DNA of 64,000 bases from JAJPXC01 sp964510535. GTDB taxonomy: Bacteria; Bacteroidota; Bacteroidia; Bacteroidales; Muribaculaceae. Positions 46,464-54,724 of the stretch are shown here, piece after piece. A model generated the notes under the pieces. It ran no database searches. It had not been told where the DNA came from and saw only the letters and a program-made list of their open reading frames with translations. Each line of letters starts with the position of its first letter. The first letter of the stretch is position 1. The position numbers were made by a program, and so were the translations under genes. The stretch is taken from NCBI GenBank assembly GCA_964510535.1, contig CAZECG010000005.1:1-64000 (forward strand), given 5' to 3'.

Positions 46464-47384
46464 ATGGTAACGCCCGAACCTCACGATTGTGTGATGAGTG
46501 CGACAGTAGCCCGACTGTCGGCACAAGAAAATCTTAAAAGTATGTGCCACATGAGATGGCGCGGCGAGCCGTTACCGTCACAAAAAGCTGTGGCTGAAAT
46601 GATTGAGCTGTTCCGGGCACTGATTTTTCCCGGATTTTTCGGCAACAGCGATGTCAACCGAAACAACATTGTCTATCATACCGGTGTGTCGCTTGAGCGG
46701 CTCTATGAGCTTCTTGTCGATCAGATAGCCGCCGGCATGGGTTTCGCCGACGACTGTGAGGAGAAGCCTGATGTCGATAGCTTGAAAAGGATGGGATGCG
46801 AAAAGGCAGACAGTTTCGTCAGCCGGCTGCCTGAGTTGCGACAGCTGCTTGAGGCTGACGTGATAGCGACCTACAACGGCGACCCCGCCGCCATTTCGAC
46901 CGAGGAGGTGATTTATTGCTACCCGGCTATCAGAGCGATTGCCAATTACCGCATGGCCCATCTGCTGGTGGAGCTTGGGGTGCCGGTGATACCGCGCATG
47001 ATTGGGGAGCAGGCCCATAGCGAGACCGGCATCGACATCCACCCAGCGGCGACGATAGGCCGAGCGTTCACCATCGATCACGGCACGGGCGTGGTGATAG
47101 GCGCTACAGCCCGCATAGGCGACAATGTGAAAATCTACCAGGGTGTCACGCTCGGAGCAAAGAGTTTCGATACCGACTCCGACGGTAATCTGATTAAGGG
47201 AATACCCCGCCATCCTATTATAGGCAACAATGTGGTCATCTATTCCAACGCCACTATCCTTGGCCGTATCACCATCGGCGACGGGGCTGTGATAGGGGGC
47301 AATCTCTGGGTCACAACCGATGTGGCTCCCGGGGAGAAATTAGTACAAGCAAAAGCAGACAATATATTAAGATTCAAACAATGA
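46464..47384 (+). CDS. cysE: Serine O-acetyltransferase
   Basis: A 306-residue acetyltransferase making O-acetylserine for cysteine synthesis. The N-terminal helical domain covers about 1-185; the left-handed beta-helix follows with GIDIHPAATIGRAFTIDHGT, whose two histidines are catalytic, and ends IGGNLWVTTDVAPGEK. It is of the long plastid/EpsC-like type seen in Bacteroidetes. Its stop overlaps the start of the THUMP methyltransferase gene (ATGA). Confidence 0.93.
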   Translation: MVTPEPHDCVMSATVARLSAQENLKSMCHMRWRGEPLPSQKAVAEMIELFRALIFPGFFGNSDVNRNNIVYHTGVSLERLYELLVDQIAAGMGFADDCEEKPDVDSLKRMGCEKADSFVSRLPELRQLLEADVIATYNGDPAAISTEEVIYCYPAIRAIANYRMAHLLVELGVPVIPRMIGEQAHSETGIDIHPAATIGRAFTIDHGTGVVIGATARIGDNVKIYQGVTLGAKSFDTDSDGNLIKGIPRHPIIGNNVVIYSNATILGRITIGDGAVIGGNLWVTTDVAPGEKLVQAKADNILRFKQ

Positions 47385-49084
47385 AAGAGGAATTTGAAAT
47401 GGTCGCCAAGACATTCCAAGGCTTAGAGGATGTCCTCGCCGAGGAACTGCGCGGCATAGGTGCCAAGAACGTTGAGCCGGGAAGGCGCATGGTCTCCTTT
47501 GAAGGTGACCTCGAGACGCTTTATAAGGCCAACCTTTGTTGCCGCACGGCGTTGAGGATTCTCAAGCCCATATATAAATTCATAGCCGAAGACCCCGAAA
47601 GTCTCTATGAAATGGTCAAGGAGTACGACTGGAATCAGATTCTGACGCTCGACAAAAGCTTTGCCATCGATGTGACGGCATATTCCGACGAGTTCACCCA
47701 CTCTCGTTATGTGACCTATCGCGTAAAAGATGCCATAGTCGACTATTTCAAAGACCGTTTCGGCCCCGATTCGCGCCCCAAGGTGCGTCTGACCGGTGCC
47801 GACGTGATGATTAATGTGCATATCTCCGGCGACCGCGTCACCCTGTCGCTTGATTCCTCGGGCGAATCGCTACATAAACGCGGTTACCGCGTGGCGCAGA
47901 CCGAGGCCCCGATTAACGAGGTGTTGGCAGCCGGCATAATTCTCAAGAGCGGATGGCGGGGCGAATGCCCCCTTGTCGACCCAATGTGCGGCTCCGGAAC
48001 ATTCTTGGTGGAAGCGGCTTTGATAGCAGCCAATATCAACCCGGGTATCTATCGCAAGGGATTCGCGTTTGAGCAGTGGAAAGATTTTGACCCTGAGCTA
48101 TTTGACCGTCTGTATAATGACGATTCCGATGAACGCGACGTTGACTTCAAAATCTACGGTGCCGACATCTCGCCCCGAGCCGTGTCTATCGCCGAAGCCA
48201 ACATTAAAAGCGCGGGCGTAGGCCGCTACATAAATCTCCAGGTCAAGCCACTGTCGCAATGGACCGAGGCCCCATCGTCGCCCGAAGGCGGAGTGCTTGT
48301 CACCAACCCTCCGTATGGCGAGCGTATCAGCGTCGAGGATATGGATGGCCTCTATGAAATGATAGGTCAAAAACTGAAGCGCGTGTTTACCGGCTATCAC
48401 GCATGGATTATAGGCTACCGCGAGGAGTATTTCCAGAAAATCGGGCTCGCTCCGTCGACCAAACTCGAGCTATTTAACGGCGCGCTCGACTGCGAGCTGC
48501 GCGAATACATCATATTTGACGGGGATTACAGCTCTTTCCGAGCCGCCGGCGGACGTATCAAGGGCCTCGACGACGAGAAACCCGACCGCCGCATGACCCG
48601 CCGCCGTCCCGATGACCGCGAGTGGAAACGCGAAGCCCGCGAAAAAGGGTTTGGTGGCAAGGACTCGCGCGAGCCGCGCAACAAATTGGAAGAGCGTTAC
48701 CGTCCTAAATCCCCTCGTTTCCGCCGCGAAGAAGGTGACGAACGCCGTGAACGTTTTGACCGTGGAGACAAACCCCGCTATGGCCGCGACGGCGGCAAAC
48801 CGAGCTTCGATAAGGATTCAAAGCCACGGTTCAGCCGTGAAGGCGGCAAACCGCGTTTCAACCGCGACGCTCCTAAACCGAAAGCGGGTGGCGAGTTCAT
48901 ACAGAAGCCCGACTTTGACCTCGGACACGATGACAATCCGCTCGCGCAACGTCGCAACATCGACGCTCTCAAATCAATCACCGGGCGCAAACCGTCGTTG
49001 CCCCCATCGTCGGGGACTATTATGCGCAGCCGCCGCGGATGGAAAGACAACAGTAAAGGCTCAAATGAAAAAGAAGATAAGTAG
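47381..49084 (+). CDS. THUMP-domain rRNA methyltransferase (RlmL-like) with long basic tail
   Basis: A 567-residue protein. A THUMP RNA-binding domain fills about residues 1-155, the class I methyltransferase domain follows with DPMCGSGTFLVEAALIA near 200 and catalytic NPPY at 309-312. It corresponds to the N-terminal enzyme of RlmL, which makes m2G2445 in 23S rRNA. After residue 390 comes an unusual 175-residue tail rich in Arg, Lys, Asp and Gly with repeats such as GGKPRF and DRGDKPRYGRDGGKPSF, likely disordered and RNA-binding. The tail overlaps the next gene by 20 bp. Confidence 0.9.
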   Translation: MKEEFEMVAKTFQGLEDVLAEELRGIGAKNVEPGRRMVSFEGDLETLYKANLCCRTALRILKPIYKFIAEDPESLYEMVKEYDWNQILTLDKSFAIDVTAYSDEFTHSRYVTYRVKDAIVDYFKDRFGPDSRPKVRLTGADVMINVHISGDRVTLSLDSSGESLHKRGYRVAQTEAPINEVLAAGIILKSGWRGECPLVDPMCGSGTFLVEAALIAANINPGIYRKGFAFEQWKDFDPELFDRLYNDDSDERDVDFKIYGADISPRAVSIAEANIKSAGVGRYINLQVKPLSQWTEAPSSPEGGVLVTNPPYGERISVEDMDGLYEMIGQKLKRVFTGYHAWIIGYREEYFQKIGLAPSTKLELFNGALDCELREYIIFDGDYSSFRAAGGRIKGLDDEKPDRRMTRRRPDDREWKREAREKGFGGKDSREPRNKLEERYRPKSPRFRREEGDERRERFDRGDKPRYGRDGGKPSFDKDSKPRFSREGGKPRFNRDAPKPKAGGEFIQKPDFDLGHDDNPLAQRRNIDALKSITGRKPSLPPSSGTIMRSRRGWKDNSKGSNEKEDK

Positions 49085-50885
49085 CATATTGCGCAGGCTG
49101 TTTCCCGCTTCGTTGTGGACAGCCCGTTTCTCCTATTGGTGGGTGACATCATTGCTCACGCTCCTTGTCTTCGACTTGCTATGGATGAGCCAGACCACTT
49201 TCCGCCCGTTCTGTTTCTTGCCGTTTTGGCCTTATCTGTTCCTCTCGGCGACATTGCTATCCATTCCGGCGATGTTCACCCGCAGCCGTTGGGCCCCCGG
49301 TTTGCTGCTGTTCGCCGTCGACTGGGTGATGGTGGCCAACCTGATGTATTGCCGCACATATTTCAACGCCATACCGGCTCAAAGCTATCTGCTCGCGGGG
49401 AATCTCTCTGACTTCACCGACAGTGTCGCCGACTCGTTCAGTTGGCTTTATCTGTTGCTTCCTCTGCTCACTGTGACGGCAGTTGCGATATATCCGTCGG
49501 TCGCCGACCGACGCGACGCGCGGCCGCGACCCCTCCCCTATCTCGTTACCATCGCAGGCCTGTCGCTGTTGGCTTGGGCTGCCGACGCTTGGCGCGGAGG
49601 CCCGATGAAGCATATGGACGGGCTTAGCATAAACTGCTATAAATCGACCTGCATAACCCCGGTATATACAATAGGCGGATTCGTTGTCCACGACATACTG
49701 AGAGCCAAAGAGGAACTTACTCCCGAGATTGAGGCGGAGATTGCGGGGTGGCTCGACACGCACCGTCAAATGTGCGGGCTGCCTGCGGTAGACTCGTTGG
49801 CGAGACAACACCCCGGACGTGAAAATTTGGTGATAATTCTGTGTGAGTCGCTTGAAAGCTGGCCGCTTGAGAAATCGGTGGAAGGTGTCGAATTGACCCC
49901 TTACATGAATTCTCTTATCGCCGACACCACAACATTTTTCGCTCCAAATGTCGTAACGCAAGCCGCCAATGGCCGTTCGATTGACGGTCAGTTGCTGACG
50001 CTCGCCGGTATGCTGCCCATGCGCAACAGCGTCTATTCCTACGAGGCAGCCGACAACACTTTTTACACGCTTCCAAAAGCTATGCGCGAACACGGAGGAC
50101 GCTCATATATACTCACCTGCGACAAGCCCTACGTTTGGAACCAGATTCGTGTGGCGGATGCTTTCGGGGTGGATACACTCATCCACCACACCTCATGGAA
50201 TAACAATGAGCCGGTCGGGTCAGCCCGCCGCTTGAGCGACGGTGGATTCATGGCTCAGAGTGTCGAGAAGCTGCGCCGCGGAGAGATATGGCCGGCGGGA
50301 GAGCGCGCATTCTTGATGTGGGTCACATATTCAGGGCACAATCCGTTCCGCCTCCCTGAAAAGCTACGCCGTGTCGATTTCAAAGGGGATTACCCTGAGA
50401 TGGTGAAAAACTATATGATAACCGTCAACTACACGGATCATTCGTTGGCCACACTGATAGAATACCTCAAGACGCGTCCTGACTATGCAGAAACTATGGT
50501 GGCGATAATCGGCGACCATGAAGGCCTTGCCGACCGCCGCAAGGAAGCGATCAGGAACCAACATTCACGGGAGTTTGTCGATGCCGGGCAACACACACCG
50601 CTCATAGTCTTGAACTCGCCTGTGCCGGGTCGTTACGATGGTCAATTGGGGCAAGTCGATGTTTACTCGACGTTGCTTGATTTGATGGGTTGGAGTGACT
50701 ATAGCTGGCATGGCATGGGGCAATCGGTGCTTGATCCCGATTTCCCAGGGGTGGCGATAGGTTTCGCCGACGATATGTACGGCGACTCTGACGGCATTGA
50801 CTCGCTGCGGCTCGACCACTTGCGGCGCGCCCGTGACGTAAGTGACAAAATACTGAAATTTAACCTGCTTAACACCGCTAATTAA
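49065..50885 (+). CDS. LTA synthase family membrane sulfatase-fold enzyme
   Basis: A 606-residue protein. The start at 49065 (MKKKISSILRRLF) overlaps the end of the upstream gene by 20 bp; longer upstream in-frame sequence is an antisense-frame artefact of the basic tail. Five membrane segments lie in the first 190 residues, then the alkaline-phosphatase-like catalytic domain: VIILCESLESWP (metal-binding Glu), NGRSIDGQ around the expected Thr/Ser nucleophile, and AIIGDHEG for the second metal site. Likely role: transfer of a phospho-alcohol group to a surface glycan or lipid in the periplasm. Substrate unknown. Confidence 0.87.
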   Translation: MKKKISSILRRLFPASLWTARFSYWWVTSLLTLLVFDLLWMSQTTFRPFCFLPFWPYLFLSATLLSIPAMFTRSRWAPGLLLFAVDWVMVANLMYCRTYFNAIPAQSYLLAGNLSDFTDSVADSFSWLYLLLPLLTVTAVAIYPSVADRRDARPRPLPYLVTIAGLSLLAWAADAWRGGPMKHMDGLSINCYKSTCITPVYTIGGFVVHDILRAKEELTPEIEAEIAGWLDTHRQMCGLPAVDSLARQHPGRENLVIILCESLESWPLEKSVEGVELTPYMNSLIADTTTFFAPNVVTQAANGRSIDGQLLTLAGMLPMRNSVYSYEAADNTFYTLPKAMREHGGRSYILTCDKPYVWNQIRVADAFGVDTLIHHTSWNNNEPVGSARRLSDGGFMAQSVEKLRRGEIWPAGERAFLMWVTYSGHNPFRLPEKLRRVDFKGDYPEMVKNYMITVNYTDHSLATLIEYLKTRPDYAETMVAIIGDHEGLADRRKEAIRNQHSREFVDAGQHTPLIVLNSPVPGRYDGQLGQVDVYSTLLDLMGWSDYSWHGMGQSVLDPDFPGVAIGFADDMYGDSDGIDSLRLDHLRRARDVSDKILKFNLLNTAN

Positions 50886-50899
50886 CTCAAAACGCTGCG

Positions 50900-50931
50900 A
50901 TTTTCATCGTTGGGGAACGACAGATGAAAAT
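50900..50931. repeat. Inverted repeat after the sulfatase-fold gene
   Basis: ATTTTCATC and GATGAAAAT form a 9-bp stem with a 14-base loop, 15 bp after the stop. There is no T-run; it may be a 3' stabilising hairpin ahead of the terminator at 50960. Confidence 0.4.
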
Positions 50932-50959
50932 ATGCGTAAATCCTACGAATAATAGCGGC

Positions 50960-50995
50960 AAAGGGAAGTTGGGCTATTGCTCTGCCTCCCTTTTT
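50960..50995 (+). terminator. Probable intrinsic terminator before convergent ldcA
   Basis: AAAGGGA and TCCCTTT pair over 7 bp across a 20-base loop and run into TTTTT. It is the last candidate stop signal for the cysE-to-sulfatase run, which converges with ldcA. Confidence 0.45.
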
Positions 50996-51020
50996 CGTTG
51001 TCTGATTTTTGGTGGAAAAC

Positions 51021-51929
51021 TTAGACGGAGACCGTTTTTTCGTGAGCAAGCGCGGCTGTTGCGGGGGTGACGGTGAGGGTGGCGGTGGAGCCTACGATGA
51101 GCGGGATGTTGTCGTCGATATGTCCGATAGGGACGTTGAAGGCTATGGGATAGGCGTAGGGTGCGGTCATTTCGGCTATCATCTCCTCCATGGCGCGGTA
51201 GTTGGCATCGGGGCTATATTCGGTGAAACGGCCTACGATAAGCCCTCGTAGATTCTGGAGCACTCCTTTCAGACGCAATTGATAGAGGATGCGTTCCACT
51301 TTGTAGATGGGTTCGGCTATATCTTCGATGAACAGCAGAGTGTCGGGTCGCAGTAGGTCGTAGGGTGTGCCGATAAGTCCGGCGAGGACGGCGAGGTTGC
51401 CGCCGACAAGCCTGCCGTTGGCGACACCCTCTCTGTTTCGCGGGTCGGGGTCAAACGCATAACTTGGCATTTCGCCGCGTAATATGCGGAATAACTGTTG
51501 ATTAAGCGGGCTATCACACCCCCTGGCGAGCTGCTTTGCCATGGATGCGTGCAGGCTTGCTATCTTATTGGTTTGCATCAGCGCATGGAGCGCGGAGATG
51601 TCGCTGAAGCCGATAATCCATTTGGGGTCGTCGGTCAACGGCAGTAGTGACAGGTCGTCGAGGAGGTGGACGGTTCCGTAGCCGCCACGGCTACAGAGGA
51701 TTGCGCGTACTGAAGGGTCGGTCAGGGCCTCGGTGAGGTCATTGAGCCGCTGTTGTCTTGAACCGCTATATGAGCCACTGTGGCCCAAAGCGTTAGGATA
51801 GATTTTAGGGACCCATCCGGCAGCTGTGATGGTTGCGGCTGCCGCTTCGACATAATCGGGATTGATGATGCTTGCCGGCGACAGAATGGCTATTTTGTCG
51901 CCCGGGTTGAGTGGACGGGGGTATATCAT
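51021..51929 (-). CDS. ldcA: LD-carboxypeptidase (peptidase S66)
   Basis: A 302-residue muropeptide-recycling carboxypeptidase that removes the terminal D-Ala from tetrapeptides. Family motifs: CSRGGYGTVHLLDDL at 79-93, the nucleophile Ser109 in GFSDISALH, the catalytic Glu region LLFIEDIAEPIYKVER and the catalytic His in PIGHIDDNIPL. No signal peptide, consistent with the cytosolic type. The radical SAM gene lies 15 bp upstream on the same strand. Confidence 0.93.
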   Translation of the reverse strand: MIYPRPLNPGDKIAILSPASIINPDYVEAAAATITAAGWVPKIYPNALGHSGSYSGSRQQRLNDLTEALTDPSVRAILCSRGGYGTVHLLDDLSLLPLTDDPKWIIGFSDISALHALMQTNKIASLHASMAKQLARGCDSPLNQQLFRILRGEMPSYAFDPDPRNREGVANGRLVGGNLAVLAGLIGTPYDLLRPDTLLFIEDIAEPIYKVERILYQLRLKGVLQNLRGLIVGRFTEYSPDANYRAMEEMIAEMTAPYAYPIAFNVPIGHIDDNIPLIVGSTATLTVTPATAALAHEKTVSV

Positions 51930-51944
51930 GGTTAAATTGGATTA

Positions 51945-52724
51945 TCAGCTGACACGGATGTTTATCCTTGCTCGACGCATACGGTCGGCGATGCGCAGCA
52001 GTTCGTCGCGTTCGACCTTCCGGAGGCGTGAGGCGGGTGTCTTGCGGTCGATGGAGTAGAGCATCACCTCGGAGGGCTTGATGAGCTTGTAGGCTTTGAT
52101 AAGGGCCTCTATTTCGGCGTCGGTCGTGTTGTCGATGGCGTGTCCCTCGTCATCCTCGCCGCGGAGCAGCATGGTCTGGACTATGCAACGGTTGCCGAAG
52201 TCGGCGATTTGTCTGATGACATCGGTGCAGTTGAAAGCCGGGGAGCCGGGGCGGTCAATCAGGCGCATGGTGGCGTCGACGGCAGAGTCGAGTTTGAGTA
52301 TGTTGTTGTCGACTTTCAGCAACGCGCGCCTGACCCCTTCGTCGGTGAGGCGGGTGGAGTTGCATAGCACGCTGATTTTCACCTGTGGGAAGAGGCGGTC
52401 GCGCAGGGCGATGACGTCGTCGGTGATTCCTTCAAATTCGGGGTGTGCGGTCGGTTCGCCGTTGCCTGAGAACGTTATCACGTCGAGCGGCTCACCGGCG
52501 GCTTTCATGGCCGACAGTTTCTCTTCGAGCAGGCGCGCCACGTCGGCTCGGGATGGTAGCCCCGATGTTCCCGGTCCCTGGGCGTTGTAGCCGGCTTCGC
52601 AGTAGACGCAGTCAAACGTGCATATTTTGCCGTCGGTTGGCGAGAGGTTGACTCCGAGCGATGTGCCGAGACGGCGGCTGTGGATAGGTCCGAAGATTGT
52701 GGAATGGAACAGAACTCGTTGCAT
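51945..52724 (-). CDS. Radical SAM protein
   Basis: A 259-residue radical SAM enzyme with the [4Fe-4S] motif C-x3-C-x2-C at Cys35, Cys39 and Cys42 (CTFDCVYC). It begins FGPIHSRRLGTSLGVNLSP, a signature of a subgroup common in Bacteroidetes and archaea, annotated only as radical SAM. FSGNGEPTAHPEF is the SAM-binding GGE-like motif. The reaction is unknown. It appears to be cotranscribed with ldcA. Confidence 0.88.
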   Translation of the reverse strand: MQRVLFHSTIFGPIHSRRLGTSLGVNLSPTDGKICTFDCVYCEAGYNAQGPGTSGLPSRADVARLLEEKLSAMKAAGEPLDVITFSGNGEPTAHPEFEGITDDVIALRDRLFPQVKISVLCNSTRLTDEGVRRALLKVDNNILKLDSAVDATMRLIDRPGSPAFNCTDVIRQIADFGNRCIVQTMLLRGEDDEGHAIDNTTDAEIEALIKAYKLIKPSEVMLYSIDRKTPASRLRKVERDELLRIADRMRRARINIRVS

Positions 52725-52772
52725 TGTGGCTGAAAGTTTGTGTGTGTGTGGGGGGTAATCACATGTTACGGA

Positions 52773-52800
52773 TAAGACCGGCCTGCAGAGGCCGGCCTTA
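52773..52800. repeat. GC-rich inverted repeat
   Basis: Twelve-base arms TAAGACCGGCCT and AGGCCGGCCTTA, one mismatch, around a 4-base loop, between frr and the radical SAM gene. No T-run follows on either strand. A TG repeat (TGTGTGTGTG) ending in a G-run lies just to its left. Confidence 0.6.
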
Positions 52801-52889
52801 CCGCGATATTGTTTATCATCGGCTTGCTCACGGGCAAGCTCTACTTTAGCGTCGCTGAAAGTGAAAGGAGGTGGAGATGATAGCGTTTC

Positions 52890-53450
52890 TTAGACGGTGA
52901 GGATTTCCTTTTCTTTAGCGGCGAAAAGCTCGTCGATTTTCTTGAGGTATTTGTCGTGGAGCTTCTGCACTTGGGCTTCGGCGTCTTTTTCTACATCCTC
53001 GGGCATACCTTGCTTTACGGCCTTTTTCAGCCCTTCGATAGCGTCGCGGCGGGCGTTGCGGACTGAAACTTTGGCTTGTTCCGCCTCGGCTTTTGACTGC
53101 TTAACGAGTTGTTTGCGGCGGTCTTCGGTCAACGGGGGTATGGAGATGCGGATAATTTCGCCGTTGTTTTCAGGGGTGATGCCCAGGTCGGAGTTGATGA
53201 TGGCCTTCTCGATTTCGCGGAACATCGATTTCTCCCAGGGGGTGATTGTTATGGTGCGGGCATCGGGTACGGAGATGTTGGCCACGTTGGATATTGGTGA
53301 CGCGCTGCCGTAGTAGTCGACACGGATGCCGTCGAGGATTTTCGGGTTGGCTTTGCCGGCGCGAATGTGGGCCAGCGATTCGTCGAGATATGCCACCGCC
53401 ATTCCCATTTTTTCGTCGGCGGGGTCGAGATAAGTCTTAACGTCGGTCAT
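52890..53450 (-). CDS. frr: Ribosome recycling factor
   Basis: A 186-residue RRF that splits post-termination ribosomes with EF-G. Typical segments: HIRAGKANPKILDGIRVDYYG near 30-50, SVPDARTITITPWEKSMFREIEKAI and the C-terminal helix with EVQKLHDKYLKKIDE-like sequence. Length is standard. It follows pyrH by 34 bp on the same strand, a conserved pair. Confidence 0.97.
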   Translation of the reverse strand: MTDVKTYLDPADEKMGMAVAYLDESLAHIRAGKANPKILDGIRVDYYGSASPISNVANISVPDARTITITPWEKSMFREIEKAIINSDLGITPENNGEIIRISIPPLTEDRRKQLVKQSKAEAEQAKVSVRNARRDAIEGLKKAVKQGMPEDVEKDAEAQVQKLHDKYLKKIDELFAAKEKEILTV

Positions 53451-53484
53451 AATCGTGTGGAAGTTAAGTGGTTTATTGGGTTGG

Positions 53485-54195
53485 TTAGTAGACTAATGTG
53501 CCGATGGGTTCGCCGTCAATCACCTTTCGGAGGTTTCCGGGGGTGTCCATGTCAAACACGATGATTGGCAGCTTGTTTTCCTTGCATAGTGCTGTGGCGG
53601 TGAGATCCATCACTTTCAAGCCGCGGTTGTAGACCTCGTCGTAGGTGATTTCGGTAAATTTAGTTGCCGAGGGGTCTTTTTCGGGGTCGGCGGTGTAGAT
53701 GCCGTCGACGCGCGTGCCTTTGAGCATCACGTCGGCTCCCACCTCTACCCCGCGCAGGGCCGAGGCGGTGTCGGTGGTGAAGAATGGGTTGCCGGTGCCT
53801 CCGGCTATGATGGCGACGTCGCCGTTGTTGAGCGCGTCAATAGCGTGCCATTTGCTGTAATATTCGCCGATGGGGTACATATTGAGGGCGGTGAATACAT
53901 GGGACGCCTGCCCGACGTTTTCAAGGGCCGAGCTGAGGGCGATAGAGTTGATGACTGTTGCGAGCATACCCATCTGGTCGCCTTTCACACGGTCGAAGCC
54001 CTTTGCCGCGCCCTGCAGGCCGCGGAATATGTTGCCTCCGCCGATTACGACAGCCACCTGGACGCCGCCGTCGACAATCTCCTTGATTTGGACGGCATAT
54101 TGGTTTAGTCGCTCGGTGTCAATGCCGTAGCCTTGTTGCCCCATCAGCGACTCGCCGCTGAGCTTGAGGAGCACGCGCTGGTATTTTGTTCTCAT
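53485..54195 (-). CDS. pyrH: UMP kinase
   Basis: A 236-residue amino-acid-kinase-fold enzyme phosphorylating UMP. Signatures are RVLLKLSGESLMG at the start, VVIGGGNIFRG for phosphate binding and GTGNPFFTTDTASALR. Hexameric and GTP-regulated in other bacteria. It heads the pyrH-frr unit, with a -7 element 40 bp upstream. Confidence 0.97.
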   Translation of the reverse strand: MRTKYQRVLLKLSGESLMGQQGYGIDTERLNQYAVQIKEIVDGGVQVAVVIGGGNIFRGLQGAAKGFDRVKGDQMGMLATVINSIALSSALENVGQASHVFTALNMYPIGEYYSKWHAIDALNNGDVAIIAGGTGNPFFTTDTASALRGVEVGADVMLKGTRVDGIYTADPEKDPSATKFTEITYDEVYNRGLKVMDLTATALCKENKLPIIVFDMDTPGNLRKVIDGEPIGTLVY

Positions 54196-54234
54196 ATCTA
54201 ACTAATTTTAATCTTGATAAGATTCTCTTTCTTG

Positions 54235-54242
54235 CAAAGATA
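54235..54242 (-). promoter_or_regulatory. -7 element of pyrH
   Basis: The minus strand reads TATCTTTG, an exact TAnnTTTG match 40-47 bp before the start codon. Confidence 0.5.
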
Positions 54243-54423
54243 ACACTTTATCGGCTTTTTTGCGCGATTTGGGCTTTAATTCGGTTTATGTTTGCTTATT
54301 ACATTGATAAATTTTGATTTGGGATATGTTAAAAAAAGTGGTGAGAAGAGGGTGTATGAGTTAAAAAACGCAAAAGCGGCGCGTTTTATTTTGGAAAGCT
54401 ATGTTTTATAACATAAAAACGCT

Positions 54424-54431
54424 TACCTTTG
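54424..54431 (+). promoter_or_regulatory. -7 element of the small-RNA candidate
   Basis: TACCTTTG is an exact TAnnTTTG match, followed by GC as at other strong promoters of this window. It lies 40 bp before a strong terminator with no gene between. Confidence 0.55.
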
Positions 54432-54437
54432 CAACGT

Positions 54438-54502
54438 GTTTTTCATGGTATTAGATTTAAGGTTAAGAGGATTAATTGTCGTGAGACAATTAATTTTTTT
54501 TG
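54438..54502 (+). ncRNA. Candidate small RNA (promoter-to-terminator unit)
   Basis: A transcript starting about 7 bp after the -7 element at 54424 and ending in the terminator at 54471-54502 would be about 65 nt. No open frame fits, and the next plus-strand gene is 3.7 kb away, so it is not a leader of an adjacent gene. The sequence between (TTTTTCATGGTATTAG and following) looks like an ordered element. It may be a free small RNA or an orphaned leader. Expression is not demonstrable from sequence. Confidence 0.45.
54471..54502 (+). terminator. Perfect intrinsic terminator of the small-RNA candidate
   Basis: ATTAATTGTC and GACAATTAAT form a perfect 10-bp stem with loop GTGA, followed by eight T. 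The remainder of the 529-bp gap (54503-54724) holds nothing else that I can support. Confidence 0.8.
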
Positions 54503-54724
54503 TACCTGTCTGAACTGAAAATAATTCCTTCATCAGATTAATTGCAATCCACAGAAATTTAGCGGAACGACACCCGGCGGCGAAAACCATTATGGCTTTT
54601 TCGTCGTGGGGTGGCGCATGGTCTATACCAACGTGGACCGGTTTGGCTCCCGGCGGGAACCATGGGCGCGATGTGGCCGGGTTGCGGTCTGCTGATGATG
54701 GTGTGGAGCGTTTTTTTTGAACGG

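Noticed and set aside
48612..49064. Long N-terminal extension of the LTA-synthase-like protein
   Set aside because: The region is the basic tail of the THUMP methyltransferase read in another frame; the start at 49065 gives a normal N-terminal membrane domain.
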